A DNA stretch of 43,831 bases from JAAAPF01 sp964481035 (GTDB lineage: Bacteria > Pseudomonadota > Alphaproteobacteria > Geminicoccales > Geminicoccaceae), in contig CAYZSE010000008.1 in the NCBI GenBank assembly GCA_964481035.1, forward strand, positions 1 to 43,831. The letters run 5' to 3'. A program made the position numbers and the translations under genes. The notes under the pieces were generated by a model that saw nothing but the letters and a program-made list of their open reading frames with translations, was not told the origin of the DNA and did not search any database. Positions 8,588 through 19,611 of the stretch are shown here, one piece after another. The stretch's first letter is position 1. Each line of letters starts with the position of its first letter.

Positions 8588-9432
8588 TCGAGCGCACCCG
8601 CTGGCTGGACTGGCTCGCCCACGCGGTGGTGCTGCTGGGCATCGCCGTCACGGTGTTTCCCTTGTGGCTCACCTTCGTCGCCTCGACCCATCCGGCGACG
8701 GTGATGGCCCGCGCACCCATCCCCTGGTGGCCGGGCGATCAGCTGGTTGCGAACTATCACCGCGTGCTGTTCGAGGGCGTCGGCAGCGTCGGCGGCGCGC
8801 CGATCGGCACGATGCTCGCCAACTCGCTCGTCATGGCGCTGGCGATCGCCGTCGGCAAGATCGCGATCTCGCTCCTGTCCGCCTTCGCCATCGTCTACTT
8901 CCGTTTTCCCTTCCGCATGCTGTGCTTCTGGACCATCTTCTTGACGCTGATGCTGCCGGTCGAGGTGCGAATCCTGCCGACCTACCAGGTCGCCGCCGAT
9001 CTCGGGCTCCTCAACACCTACAGCGGCCTCGTCCTGCCGATCATCGCCTCGGCCACCGCCACCTTCCTTTTCCGCCAATTCTTCTTGACCGTGCCGGACG
9101 AGCTGACCGAGGCGGCGCGGATCGACGGCGCCGGGCCGTTGAAGTTCTTCTGGGACATTCTGCTGCCGCTTTCCAAGGTCAACATCGCGGCCCTGTTCGT
9201 CATCCTCTTCATCTACGGCTGGAACCAGTATCTCTGGCCGCTGTTGATCACCACCGGCGATCAGATGACGACCATCGTGATGGGCATCAAGCGCATGGCC
9301 AACGTCGCCGACTCGACGCCCGTGTGGCACGAGGTCATGGCCGTGGCGACGCTGGCGTTGCTGCCGCCCGTCGTCGTCGTCGTGCTCATGCAGCGCTGGT
9401 TCATCAAGGGCCTCATCGAGACGGAGAAGTGA
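8584..9432 (+). CDS. ugpE: sn-Glycerol-3-phosphate ABC transporter permease UgpE
   Basis: A 282-residue permease of the MalG/UgpE type (E. coli UgpE is 281), the second half of the glycerol-3-phosphate channel. A hydrophobic N-terminal segment (VVLLGIAVTVFPLWLTF) is followed by further membrane helices and the EAA loop EAARIDGAGPLKFFW. The C-terminal RWFIKGLIETEK matches the usual RYFVRGLT-type ending of MalG proteins. The start overlaps the ugpA stop (ATGA), and the ATPase gene begins one base after its stop, so expression as one unit is nearly certain. Confidence 0.94.
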   Translation: MIERTRWLDWLAHAVVLLGIAVTVFPLWLTFVASTHPATVMARAPIPWWPGDQLVANYHRVLFEGVGSVGGAPIGTMLANSLVMALAIAVGKIAISLLSAFAIVYFRFPFRMLCFWTIFLTLMLPVEVRILPTYQVAADLGLLNTYSGLVLPIIASATATFLFRQFFLTVPDELTEAARIDGAGPLKFFWDILLPLSKVNIAALFVILFIYGWNQYLWPLLITTGDQMTTIVMGIKRMANVADSTPVWHEVMAVATLALLPPVVVVVLMQRWFIKGLIETEK

Positions 9433-9433
9433 G

Positions 9434-10522
<1,089 letters not shown>

Positions 10523-10635
10523 GCGTCGTCCCGCCGTCGGGCGACAAGTCGGGTCCCATCGCTGGCGATGGAGGGTGACCGCGCGCCGCGCGTGGCTTAG
10601 GTGACGAGCAGGCGAACGACGCGAAGGGGCTGGGG

Positions 10636-12051
10636 ATGGGTGACGAGCTCTGGCGATGGTCGGCGAGCGACCTGCGCGCGCGGATCGCCGCGGGCGAGGT
10701 CTCGGCGCGCGAGGCCGTCGCCAGTGCGATCGACCGCATGGACGCCGTGAACCCCGGGCTCAACGCGGTCGTCGTTCCCTGCCCCGAGGAGGCGATGGCG
10801 GCGGCGGCGGCGCTCGACGAGGCCGCGGCGAAGGGCGCGCCGCAAGGGGTCCTGCACGGGGTGCCGGTCACGATCAAGATCAACGTCGATCAAAAGGGGC
10901 ACGCCACGTCCAACGGCGTCGTCGCCTTCGCCGACGTCATCGCCCCCGACGACGCGCCCGTGGTCTCCAACCTGAAGAAGGCCGGCGCCGTCGTCATCGG
11001 CCGGACCAACACGCCGGAGTTCTCCTTCCGCGCGGACACCGACAACCCGTTGCACGGCCGCACGCACAGCCCGTGGGGGCCGCACGTGTCGCCGGGGGGC
11101 TCGTCGGGCGGGGCGGCGGCGGCGGTCATGGCCGGGATCGGCGCGCTCGCCCACGGCAACGACATCGGCGGCTCCCTGCGCTTTCCGGCCTACGCCTGCG
11201 GCGCCGCGACGGTGAAGCCCGGTCTCGGACGGGTGCCGGCCTTCAACCCCAGCCAGACGGCCGAGCGCGGCCTGCTGGCGCAATCCATGTCGGTGCAAGG
11301 GCTGATCGCTCGCGACGCGCGTGACGTCGCGCTGGGGATGCGAGCACTCGTGGCCGCCGACGGGCGCGATCCGTGGCACGTGCCCCAGCCGTTCGATCAG
11401 CCGCCGGTGGAACGGCCGATCACGGTCGCCTTCTGCACCGACACCTTCGAGTTTCCGCTGCACCCGGAGGTGCGGGCGGCGCTGGAGACGGCCGCCGCGG
11501 CGCTCGGCGCGGCCGGCTACGAGGTCGTGCCGGCCGAGGCGCCGCTGGTACGCGAGATCGGCCAGGTCGGTTATCGGGCGCTCATGGGCGAGACCGAGGC
11601 GCTGCTCGGCGACATCATCCGCCGCCACGGCTCGAAGACGATCAACGACGCCTTCGCCAGCTATCACGAGCTGTTTCCACCGCTCCGCGGCACGGAGCTG
11701 GTGGCGGCGATGGCCAGGCGGAGCTTCTACGCGCGCGCCTGGAACGCCTTTCTCGCCGCCTACCCGCTGGTCCTCACCCCGCTCCTGCCGACGCCGTTCT
11801 TCGCGCCGGACCGCGACATCGCGCGCGTCGACGGGGCCCGCGAGGCGCTCGGCGCCGCCTACTGGTCGTTCGCGATGAACTTCCTCGGCCTGCCGGCGGG
11901 GATCGCCGCCGCCCATTTCAACGGCGTCCAACCGATCGGCGTGCAGATCGTCGGCCCACGCTTCCGCGAGGACCTCGTCCTCGACGCCTGCGCCGTGGTC
12001 GAGGCGCGCGCGGGCAGCATGGCCGAGCGTCTTCGGGCGGGCGGTCGCTGA
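10636..12051 (+). CDS. Amidase signature family amidohydrolase
   Basis: A 471-residue amidase-signature hydrolase that cleaves an amide bond to acid plus ammonia or amine; the substrate is unknown. The Lys-cisSer-Ser triad is K81 (in VTIKIN), S156 (in GGSSGG) and S180 (in GNDIGGSLRFP). The spacings of 75 and 24 residues match the family exactly. A C-terminal region (PIGVQIVGPRFRED) is also typical. It converges on the GTP cyclohydrolase II-like gene with a 10-base gap. It could act on a carboxamide intermediate of nitrogen-compound catabolism together with its neighbours, but that is inference. Confidence 0.92.
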   Translation: MGDELWRWSASDLRARIAAGEVSAREAVASAIDRMDAVNPGLNAVVVPCPEEAMAAAAALDEAAAKGAPQGVLHGVPVTIKINVDQKGHATSNGVVAFADVIAPDDAPVVSNLKKAGAVVIGRTNTPEFSFRADTDNPLHGRTHSPWGPHVSPGGSSGGAAAAVMAGIGALAHGNDIGGSLRFPAYACGAATVKPGLGRVPAFNPSQTAERGLLAQSMSVQGLIARDARDVALGMRALVAADGRDPWHVPQPFDQPPVERPITVAFCTDTFEFPLHPEVRAALETAAAALGAAGYEVVPAEAPLVREIGQVGYRALMGETEALLGDIIRRHGSKTINDAFASYHELFPPLRGTELVAAMARRSFYARAWNAFLAAYPLVLTPLLPTPFFAPDRDIARVDGAREALGAAYWSFAMNFLGLPAGIAAAHFNGVQPIGVQIVGPRFREDLVLDACAVVEARAGSMAERLRAGGR

Positions 12052-12061
12052 CCGGCACGCG

Positions 12062-13321
<1,260 letters not shown>

Positions 13322-13537
13322 AGAGGCGATCCCCTCGCTCGTGGACGACAGCCGCTTTGCACATTTCGTGCCTCGGTGCGGTCGCCAGATCCCGCCTAAC
13401 ACACTCCTGGCTGCAACCAATGCCCCGACAAGCGTGGCGGGCCGCACCGGCAATGAGGCTGGTCCCCCGGCCGCGCATGGGCTACCGGGCATTATCAACA
13501 CGGCCCTGATACGGCCGACCGCAGGGAGGAGCGAGCG

Positions 13538-14395
13538 ATGAAGCTGGTGCGCTACGGCGAGCCCGGCCACGAGCGGCCGGGGCTGATCGACCGGGAGGGC
13601 AGGCTCCGCGACCTCGGCGCCGTGGTCGGCGACATCGACGGGGCGGCGCTGGCACCCGGCAAGCTCGCCGAGCTCGCCGCCCTCGACCCGGCGACGTTGC
13701 CCGAGATCGGCGGTGAGCCGCGCCTCGGTCCGCCCATCGCCCGCCGCAACGTCGGCAAGCTGGTCTGCATCGGCTTGAACTACGAGGACCATGCCAAGGA
13801 GACGGGCAGTCCCATTCCCGCGGAGCCCATCGTCTTCATGAAGGCCACGAGCGCGATCACCGGGCCCTACGATCCCGTGGTCCTGCCGCGCGGCTCGACG
13901 AAGAGCGACTGGGAGGTGGAGCTCGCCTGCGTCGTCGGCACCCGCGCCAAATATGTGAGCGAGGCGCAGGCGCTCGACCACGTCGCCGGCTTCACGATCC
14001 TCAACGACGTCTCCGAGCGCGAGTTTCAGCTCGAGCGCGGCGGCCAGTGGACCAAGGGCAAGAGCTGCGACACCTTCGCGCCGACGGGCCCCTGGCTGGT
14101 CACCAAGGACGAGGTAGGCGACTTCGACGACCTCGCGATGTGGTGCGACGTCGACGGCCGGCGGATGCAGGACGGCACCTCGGCGACGATGATCTTCCGC
14201 GTTCCGGCGATCATCGCCTACCTCAGCCGGATGTTCGTGCTCGAGCCCGGCGACGTGGTGGCGACCGGGACGCCGCCCGGCGTCGGTGCCGGCAAGAAGC
14301 CCGCCCCGATCTTCCTCCAGCCCGGCCAGATCATGATCACCGGCATCGCCAAGCTGGGCGAGATGCGCAACGAGATCCGCGCCGACGAGGCCTGA
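13538..14395 (+). CDS. Fumarylacetoacetate hydrolase (FAH) family protein
   Basis: A 285-residue FAH-superfamily enzyme, which typically hydrolyses or decarboxylates beta-dicarbonyl or 2-oxo acid compounds with a divalent metal. Recognisable parts are VCIGLNYEDHAKETG, FMKATSAITGP, the metal-binding EVEL and ILNDVSERE acidic residues, the lysine in WTKGKSCDTF, and the late VVATGTPPGVGAGKKP loop. This layout is closest to ureidoglycolate lyase-like and 2-hydroxyhepta-2,4-diene-1,7-dioate isomerase-like members; the exact substrate is unknown. A strong AGGGAGGAG ribosome-binding site precedes the ATG. It is divergent from the URC1-like gene across 216 bases. Confidence 0.9.
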   Translation: MKLVRYGEPGHERPGLIDREGRLRDLGAVVGDIDGAALAPGKLAELAALDPATLPEIGGEPRLGPPIARRNVGKLVCIGLNYEDHAKETGSPIPAEPIVFMKATSAITGPYDPVVLPRGSTKSDWEVELACVVGTRAKYVSEAQALDHVAGFTILNDVSEREFQLERGGQWTKGKSCDTFAPTGPWLVTKDEVGDFDDLAMWCDVDGRRMQDGTSATMIFRVPAIIAYLSRMFVLEPGDVVATGTPPGVGAGKKPAPIFLQPGQIMITGIAKLGEMRNEIRADEA

Positions 14396-14619
14396 CCCCG
14401 GGGCGGGTCGATCTCGATCCTGGCGATGATTAACTTCTGGTTGCAATGCTCGGCCGACCATGATCGGGCGTGGCCGCTTGATCGGCTCGCTCGGTGCAGG
14501 GTTGCCGTGCTCGATCGGCACCTTTCGATGTCGGCTGCGGTGCGCTAGAAACAACCTCGAAGGTGCGGTGGTCGGGGGCGATCCAGACGGCACATCGGTG
14601 CCGGCGAGGGGGCAAGCGG

Positions 14620-15003
14620 ATGCGCAGCGAGACCATCGGCGAGGCCGTCTTCGAGGAATGGGAGCCCGCCGAGCTCAAGGCCGCGTTCGATCGCAACGAG
14701 GTCGTGATCATCGACGTCCGCACGCCCCAGGAATTCGCCTTCGAGCACATCGAGGGCGCGCTGCTGGCGCCGATGGCCACCTTCAAGCCGGCGAACCTGC
14801 CGAGCCAACAGGGCAAGCCCATCGTCTTTCATTGCGGCTCCGGCGTCCGCTCCCGCCGCATCGCGGAAGCCTGTCTCGCCGCCGGCTTCGAGAGGATCGC
14901 GCACCTCGAAGGCGGCTTCGCTGCGTGGCGCGGTGCCAAGCTGCCTTACGTCGCGATCGATCCGGCCACGGGCGCGCCCCGCGTCGTCGATCCGACGGCC
15001 TGA
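14620..15003 (+). CDS. Rhodanese-like domain sulfurtransferase
   Basis: A single rhodanese domain of 127 residues. The N-terminal EWEPAELKAAFDRNEVVIIDVRTPQEF matches the family, and the active-site loop HCGSGVRS carries the sulfur-accepting cysteine. It likely carries persulfide sulfur in the cytoplasm; partner and donor are unknown. The ATG is chosen because GAGGGGG lies 8-14 bases upstream. The preceding 224 bases hold no other gene. A BigR-like ArsR regulator, a family that often controls rhodanese genes, lies 4 kb downstream, but no direct link is visible. Confidence 0.88.
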   Translation: MRSETIGEAVFEEWEPAELKAAFDRNEVVIIDVRTPQEFAFEHIEGALLAPMATFKPANLPSQQGKPIVFHCGSGVRSRRIAEACLAAGFERIAHLEGGFAAWRGAKLPYVAIDPATGAPRVVDPTA

Positions 15004-15077
15004 TATGCTCGCCCTTTGCGCTTGTGGCGGACATGACACAGACGTTGCCGCCGATGCCTCCCGGAACCAGAAATGTC

Positions 15078-15105
15078 TTGGGTAGTTCCTAAAATTTTAT
15101 ATATT
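15078..15105 (+). promoter_or_regulatory. Candidate sigma-70-type promoter in an AT-rich island
   Basis: TTGGGT (15078-15083), 16 bases, then TATATT (15100-15105), inside a run of A and T that stands out sharply from the GC-rich surroundings. An overlapping TAAAAT (15090-15095) is a second -10 candidate. It would drive the small ORF at 15138 and possibly the decayed transporter genes behind it. Confidence 0.45.
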
Positions 15106-15137
15106 TCGGATGACACCGGCAGGGGTTACGTAGCACC

Positions 15138-15320
15138 ATGAGCGATTCCGAGGTCCGGACCCAATTGGTGACCCATTGCGGGCACATCGACATCGTTTTG
15201 AAGGACGAAGGTCGCGCGCGGCTCGTCAGGATCGAGGATCCCGGCCGGGTCGCGCAGCTCTTGGCGTTTCTCGCCCAGCTGGAATTGGCGCCCCAGAAGT
15301 CGAACGCCCCCGCCGCGTAA
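15138..15320 (+). CDS. Small hypothetical protein (60 residues)
   Basis: I do not recognise this 60-residue protein. It begins MSDSEVRTQLVTHCGHIDIV and continues with a mixed beta-strand and amphipathic-helix-like stretch (GRVAQLLAFLAQLEL), with no signal peptide or membrane segment. Support is an AGGGG sequence 12 bases before the ATG and a good promoter candidate in an AT-rich island just upstream. It is followed after 43 bases by a decayed ABC ATPase gene. It may be genuine or a remnant associated with the decaying export locus. Confidence 0.45.
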   Translation: MSDSEVRTQLVTHCGHIDIVLKDEGRARLVRIEDPGRVAQLLAFLAQLELAPQKSNAPAA

Positions 15321-15363
15321 TGCGGTCACCCTGCGGGCCGCAGCCGCCCCTCCGCTGGTCCGC

Positions 15364-15805
15364 ATGGCGCGCGTCGACAAGAGTTACGGGTTTGGCGCCG
15401 GTGCCGTCGCCGAACTGACAGGCATCGATCTCGAGCTGTTCGCTGCCGAACTCGTCGTTCTCCTAGGACCCTCCGGCAGCAGCAAGTCCATCCTGCTCAA
15501 CATCGTCGGGGGGACTGGATCGTCCCAGCGTCGGCCGGCTCTGGTTTCGCGGCCGCGAGCTGACCGGGCTCGGCGAGGACGAGCTGCAGCTCTATCGACG
15601 CCACCGCGTCGGCTTCGTCTTCCAGTTCTACAATCTCGTTCCGAGCCTCGACGCGCTGAAGAACGTGGCCCTCGTCACCGAGATCGCCCCTTCGCCCATG
15701 GCGCCCGAGGACGCGCTGGCCCTGGTCGGGCTCGAACGCCGCCGACACCACTTCCCGGCTGAGCTGTCCGGCGGCGAGCAGCAGCGCGTCGCCATCGCGC
15801 GCGCG
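15364..15805 (+). pseudogene. ABC transporter ATPase (LolD/MacB-like), frameshifted and 3'-truncated
   Basis: The N-terminal half of an ATPase of the LolD/MacB type that pairs with FtsX-like permeases. Reading starts normally (MARVDKSYGFG...) and reaches a degenerate Walker A, GPSGSSKS, in which the last glycine is serine. The frame is then lost at a run of six G (15508-15513), one base too many. In the next frame the expected sequence resumes (GLDRPSVGRLWFRGREL, VGFVFQFYNLVPSLDALKNV) up to the signature LSGGEQQRVAIARA. Walker B, D-loop and H-loop are absent; the sequence passes straight into permease coding near 15806. An internal deletion plus a frameshift is the simplest reading. Confidence 0.8.
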
Positions 15806-17898
15806 TCTGGCGGCGATCGACGGCGTGCGGCATGTCGAGACCCGCGTCGTCGACCGGGTGGTGCTCGCCGTCGCCGGCTTCGTCGATCCCGTCACCGCGC
15901 GGCTCATCGCGTTGCCGGATGCGGGCCCGCCGCGGCTCAACCGCCCGCTCGTCCAGACGCGCCGCCTGCCCGCACCCGGTGCTCTCGACGAGGTGGCCCT
16001 CAACGAGGTCTTCGCCGCCGCGCACCACCAGCGGCCGGGTGACACGGTCGCCGCCAATATCGCCGGCAAGCGGCGGATGCTGGCCGTCGTCGGCACCGTC
16101 ACCTCGCCGGAATACGGCTCTGCGCTCGCCCCGGGCGGGCTCGTGCCGGACGACCGGCGGTTCGGCGTCGGCTGGACCAGGCACGACCTCCTGGCCGCGG
16201 CCGTCGACATGGAGGGTGCGTTCAACGACGTCTCGCTGCGCATCGGTCGCGGCGTCGAGCCGGCCCGCGTGATCGCTGCGGTCGACCGTATCCTGACGCC
16301 CTGTGGCGCGCTGGGCGCGATCGGCCGGGAGGACCAGCTCTCCAACGGGTTCCTGTCGAGCGAGATCCGCCAGCTCGCGACGATCGCCACGGTCATGCCG
16401 GCGATCTTCCTGGCGGTCGCGGCGTTCCTGCTGCACATGGCCACGGCCCGGGTCGTCGCGATCGAGCGCGAGACGATCGGATTGTTGAAGGCGTTCGGCT
16501 ATCGCGACCGCGCCGTCGGCTGGCACTATGTCAAGTCGGCCACGGCGACGGCGCTCGCCGGCGCATCCTTGGGCGTGCTCGCCGGCTGGTGGCTGGGCTT
16601 GCGGATCACGGTGCTCGACGCCGACGTCTTTCGCTTTCCGTTCCTCATCTACGGCCTCGACATCCGCCTGGCGCTCGGGGCCGTGACACTCGCCCTGGCC
16701 GTGGCGGCGCTGGGCGCGCTCGGCGCCGTCGGCCAGGCGGTGCGGCTCGGGCCCGCCGAGGCGATGCGGCCGCCGGTCCCCGCCGGCTTCGGGCGCGCGC
16801 GCGGCGGCCCTGCCGTTGCGGCTCGATGCGCTGACGATGGCGCTTTGCCAGCTCGCCCGGCGCCCGTTGCGCGCGCTCATGAGCGGGCAAGGCATGGCGG
16901 CGGCGGCGCTGCGCATCGTCTCGCTGCACTGGGTCGCTTCGGTGCAGGCGCTCGTCGAGGATCACTTCGAGCGGACTGAGCGACACGACGTGCCGATCGC
17001 CTTCACCACGGTGCAGCCGCTGACGGCGATGGCGGCGGTCCGCGATCTACCGGGTGTGATGCGCGCCGAGCCCGTGCGGACGATCGCCGCCGAGTTCCGG
17101 GCTGGGTGGCGAACGCATCGTGGCGCCGCCGAGGGCCTCGCGGCCGATGGCGTCCTGCTCGCCGTGCGCGACGTCGCCCTCGGACCCGTGGGCGTGACGA
17201 GGGCGGGGCTCGTCATCGGCGACGAGCTCGCGCGCATCCTCGACGTCGCCGCCGGAGACCGGGTCGAGGTCGCCCTGCTCGAGGGGCACAGGCACCGGCT
17301 CTTGCTCGACGTCGCCACCGTCGTCACCACCTACATCGGCACGCCGGCCTATTTGGAGCTCCGACGCCTCAACACGCTGGCGGGCGACGGCGATGTCGTC
17401 TCGGGTGCCCGGCTGATTGCCGACGCCGCCGTCAGCTCGAGGACGGCGGCGCGGGCGAGTTTCGACGGGACGCTGGCCGAGACGATCCACGTCATCGTCG
17501 GCTTCTATGTCGGCTTCCATGTCGGCTTCGCCGGGCTCGTCGCCTTCGGTGTGGTCTACGCCAGCGCGCGGATCACCTTGTCGGAGCGGGGCCGCGAGCT
17601 GGCGCCCTTGCGCGTTCTGGGCTTCACGCGGGGCGAGATCGGCTACAGCCTCGCCGCCGAGCTGGGCCTGCTCGCGCTCTTGTCGTTGCCGGCGGGCACG
17701 GCCCTCGGCCACGGGCTCGCCGGCGTGCTCGGAGCGCTGTTCGCGAACGAACTCTACCGCGTGCCGTTCGTGGTGGCGCCGGCAATGGTCGGCGTGGCCA
17801 TCGTGACGGTGCTCGCGGCGACCGCGCTCGCGATCCACGCGGTGCATCGCCGGCTCGAGCGGCTCGAGCTGTTGGCCGTGCTCAAGACCCGGGAGTAG
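15806..17898 (+). pseudogene. FtsX/MacB-type ABC permease, 5'-truncated and frameshifted
   Basis: Remnant of a large two-repeat permease with MacB-like periplasmic domains. The first part starts within a periplasmic domain (LAAIDGVRHVETRVVDRVVLAV), lacking the N-terminal membrane helix and start codon, and includes the FtsX-like membrane region LATIATVMPAIFLAVAAFLLHMATARVVAIE. The frame is lost around a GC-repeat at 16793-16803. In the next frame the second repeat continues (LARRPLRALMSGQGMAAAALRIV to ...LLAVLKTRE) and ends at 17898. Two lesions in one gene plus fusion to a truncated ATPase indicate loss of function. The 3' frame alone could still give a product of about 360 residues. Confidence 0.8.
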
Positions 17899-17902
17899 CG
17901 CC

Positions 17903-19024
17903 GTGCTGCGGTGTCGCCGCCGTCCTCTCTTCTGGACGCCGCTCGTCGCGGCGGTGCCCGGGGCACTCGTCTTCGCCGTTCGACCGCAGCCCCTGCTCGT
18001 CGAGGGTGCGACGGTAGAGCGCGGCCCGCTGGTCGCCGCGGTCGAGGCCGAGGGGGTGACGCGGTCGCGCGAGGTCTACGCCGTGTCGGCGCCGCTGGCT
18101 GGCCGGCTGTCGCGGCTCGACCTCGAGGTCGGCGACGCGGTCACCGCCGGGACCACCGTGGTCGCGCGGCTGTTGCCGACTGCGCCCGCGCTGCTCGACG
18201 CCCGGACACGGCGCCGCCTCGAGGCCGAGCTGCGGGCCGAGGAATCGGCGCTGGCACCGGCCGAGGCCAGGCGCGCCCGGGCCGAGGCGGAGGTGCGCTT
18301 CGCGCGCAAGGAACTCGCCCGCGCCGAGGCCGAGCAGGAGGTCCGCCGTCTCGAGGCGAAACGGGCCGTGGCACGGCTGCTCGAGCCGGACGCAGTGAAC
18401 GCCGTCGGCCCTTCCGGCTGCTGTGTCGAGGTCCGAGCGCCGGTGGACGGGGTCGTGCTGCGGCTCTTGCAGGAGAGCGAGGCCGCCATCGAGGCGGGTG
18501 CGCCGCTGGTCGAGATCGGCGATCCGCACGACCTCGAGGTCGTCGTCGACGTTCTCTCGCGCGACGCGGTGCGGCTCGAGCCCGGCGCGCCAGCTCGCAT
18601 CACCGGCTGGCGCGGCGAGGGTGAGCTGGCCGGCCGGATCAGGCGGATCGAGCCCTTCGCCTTCACCGAGATCTCGGCGCTCGGCATCGAGGAGCAGAGG
18701 GTCAACGTGATCGTCGACCTTACGGGTCCGCCCGAGCGGTGGGCGCGGCTCGGGCACGGCTTCAGGCTCGATGCCAGCCTCGTCGTCTGGGCTGTTGAGG
18801 AGGTCGCACGGCTGCCCGTGCCGGCGCTGTTCCGCGGTGACGACGGGGGCTGGCGCGTGTTCCGGGTCGCGGCAGGCCGAGTACGCATCCTCGCCTTCGA
18901 GGTCGCCCGACGCAATGCGCCGTGGGCGCAGGTCGTGAACGTCGTGGCGCCTGGCGACCGCATCGTGGCCTTTCGGAGCGCGCGCCTCATCGACGGCGCG
19001 CGCGGCACGTTCCGCCCGTCCTGA
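17903..19024 (+). CDS. HlyD-family periplasmic adaptor protein (membrane fusion protein)
   Basis: A 373-residue adaptor of the efflux membrane-fusion type: a short N-terminal anchor (PLFWTPLVAAVPGALVFAV), a lipoyl-like half (SAPLAGRLSRLDLEVGDAV), an alpha-helical Glu/Arg/Ala-rich stretch (~residues 95-150), the second lipoyl half (CCVEVRAPVDGVVLRLLQESEA) and a beta-barrel (LEVVVDVLSRDAVRL, ALGIEEQRVNVIVDL). The helical hairpin looks short, about 30 residues less than family relatives as I recall them, with no obvious turn. It starts at GTG 4 bases after the decayed permease. The frame is open, but its partners are broken, so function is doubtful. Confidence 0.75.
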   Translation: MLRCRRRPLFWTPLVAAVPGALVFAVRPQPLLVEGATVERGPLVAAVEAEGVTRSREVYAVSAPLAGRLSRLDLEVGDAVTAGTTVVARLLPTAPALLDARTRRRLEAELRAEESALAPAEARRARAEAEVRFARKELARAEAEQEVRRLEAKRAVARLLEPDAVNAVGPSGCCVEVRAPVDGVVLRLLQESEAAIEAGAPLVEIGDPHDLEVVVDVLSRDAVRLEPGAPARITGWRGEGELAGRIRRIEPFAFTEISALGIEEQRVNVIVDLTGPPERWARLGHGFRLDASLVVWAVEEVARLPVPALFRGDDGGWRVFRVAAGRVRILAFEVARRNAPWAQVVNVVAPGDRIVAFRSARLIDGARGTFRPS

Positions 19025-19095
19025 TCTGCGGCGTCCGCGCGAAGCCCGCCTGCCTAGCTCGGCCGAAGGGTTGGCCGACGCGTGCCGGCCGACGG

Positions 19096-19455
19096 CTATT
19101 CGGCGGCGGCCAATCGCGGCTGACGACCATCGTCGAAGCTCGCGGCGCCGTCACGGGCGAACAGCCGGTAGAGCACACCGATGATCTCTTTCGCCTCGGA
19201 GCTCGCGAGCCGATAATAGATGAACTTGCCCGACCGCCGCGTCTCGACGAGCCCCTCGGCCCGCAGCTTCGCGAGTTGCTGCGACAAGGTGGGCTGGCGA
19301 AGCCCCAGGCGCTCTTCCAGCTCGCTCACGCTCTGCTCGTTGCCGTCGAGCAGGCAGAGGATCATCAAGCGGTGCGGGTGCGTCAGCGACTTGAGAAAGC
19401 CGGAAGCTTCTTGAGCGCTTGCCGCCATGACGTCAGGATCAGGCATGTCGCCCAT
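19096..19455 (-). CDS. ArsR-family regulator, BigR/SqrR-like, single cysteine
   Basis: A 119-residue winged-helix repressor. The recognition region is LGLRQPTLSQQLAKLR and the wing is ETRRSGKFIYYRL. The classical arsenic-site ELCVCDL is replaced by EQSVSEL, so it is not a metal sensor of that class. The pattern SLTHPHRLMILCLL...QPTLSQQL...LYRLF resembles BigR/YgaV/SqrR persulfide sensors. C34 matches their first cysteine, but the second (normally in LY.IFC) is A100, and no other cysteine exists. It is divergent from a quinone oxidoreductase gene across 156 bases containing a 12-base palindrome, and may regulate that gene and itself. Confidence 0.85.
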   Translation of the reverse strand: MGDMPDPDVMAASAQEASGFLKSLTHPHRLMILCLLDGNEQSVSELEERLGLRQPTLSQQLAKLRAEGLVETRRSGKFIYYRLASSEAKEIIGVLYRLFARDGAASFDDGRQPRLAAAE

Positions 19456-19539
19456 CGACGCGTTCCCTCGAACATTGCATCACTGAGCAGCTATGTAGCG
19501 CACGTGTTCGCAAACGACCAACCCGACCAAATCATCAAC

Positions 19540-19551
19540 CGCATTCATGCG
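19540..19551. promoter_or_regulatory. Palindrome, possible operator of the ArsR-like regulator
   Basis: CGCATTCATGCG is two 5-base half-sites (CGCAT/ATGCG) around TC, lying in the divergent space between the ArsR-like gene and the quinone oxidoreductase gene, 60 bases before the latter's ATG. Position suits an operator, but palindromes this short arise by chance, so support is weak. Confidence 0.25.
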
Positions 19552-19611
19552 CCTTTTCGGCAAGGCTGGAGCGTGGCACCCCTACGTTTTGACGCACCTT
19601 GGGAGGTTCAC

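Noticed and set aside
10556..10572. CCATCG-CTGG-CGATGG stem after ugpC, considered as the operon terminator.
   Set aside because: Only six base pairs and followed by GAGGG rather than T; not convincing.
13322..14593. An 843-codon minus-strand reading covering both the URC1-like gene and the region opposite the FAH gene.
   Set aside because: Only the part from 13321 downwards resembles a protein family; the rest is an antisense shadow of the FAH gene.
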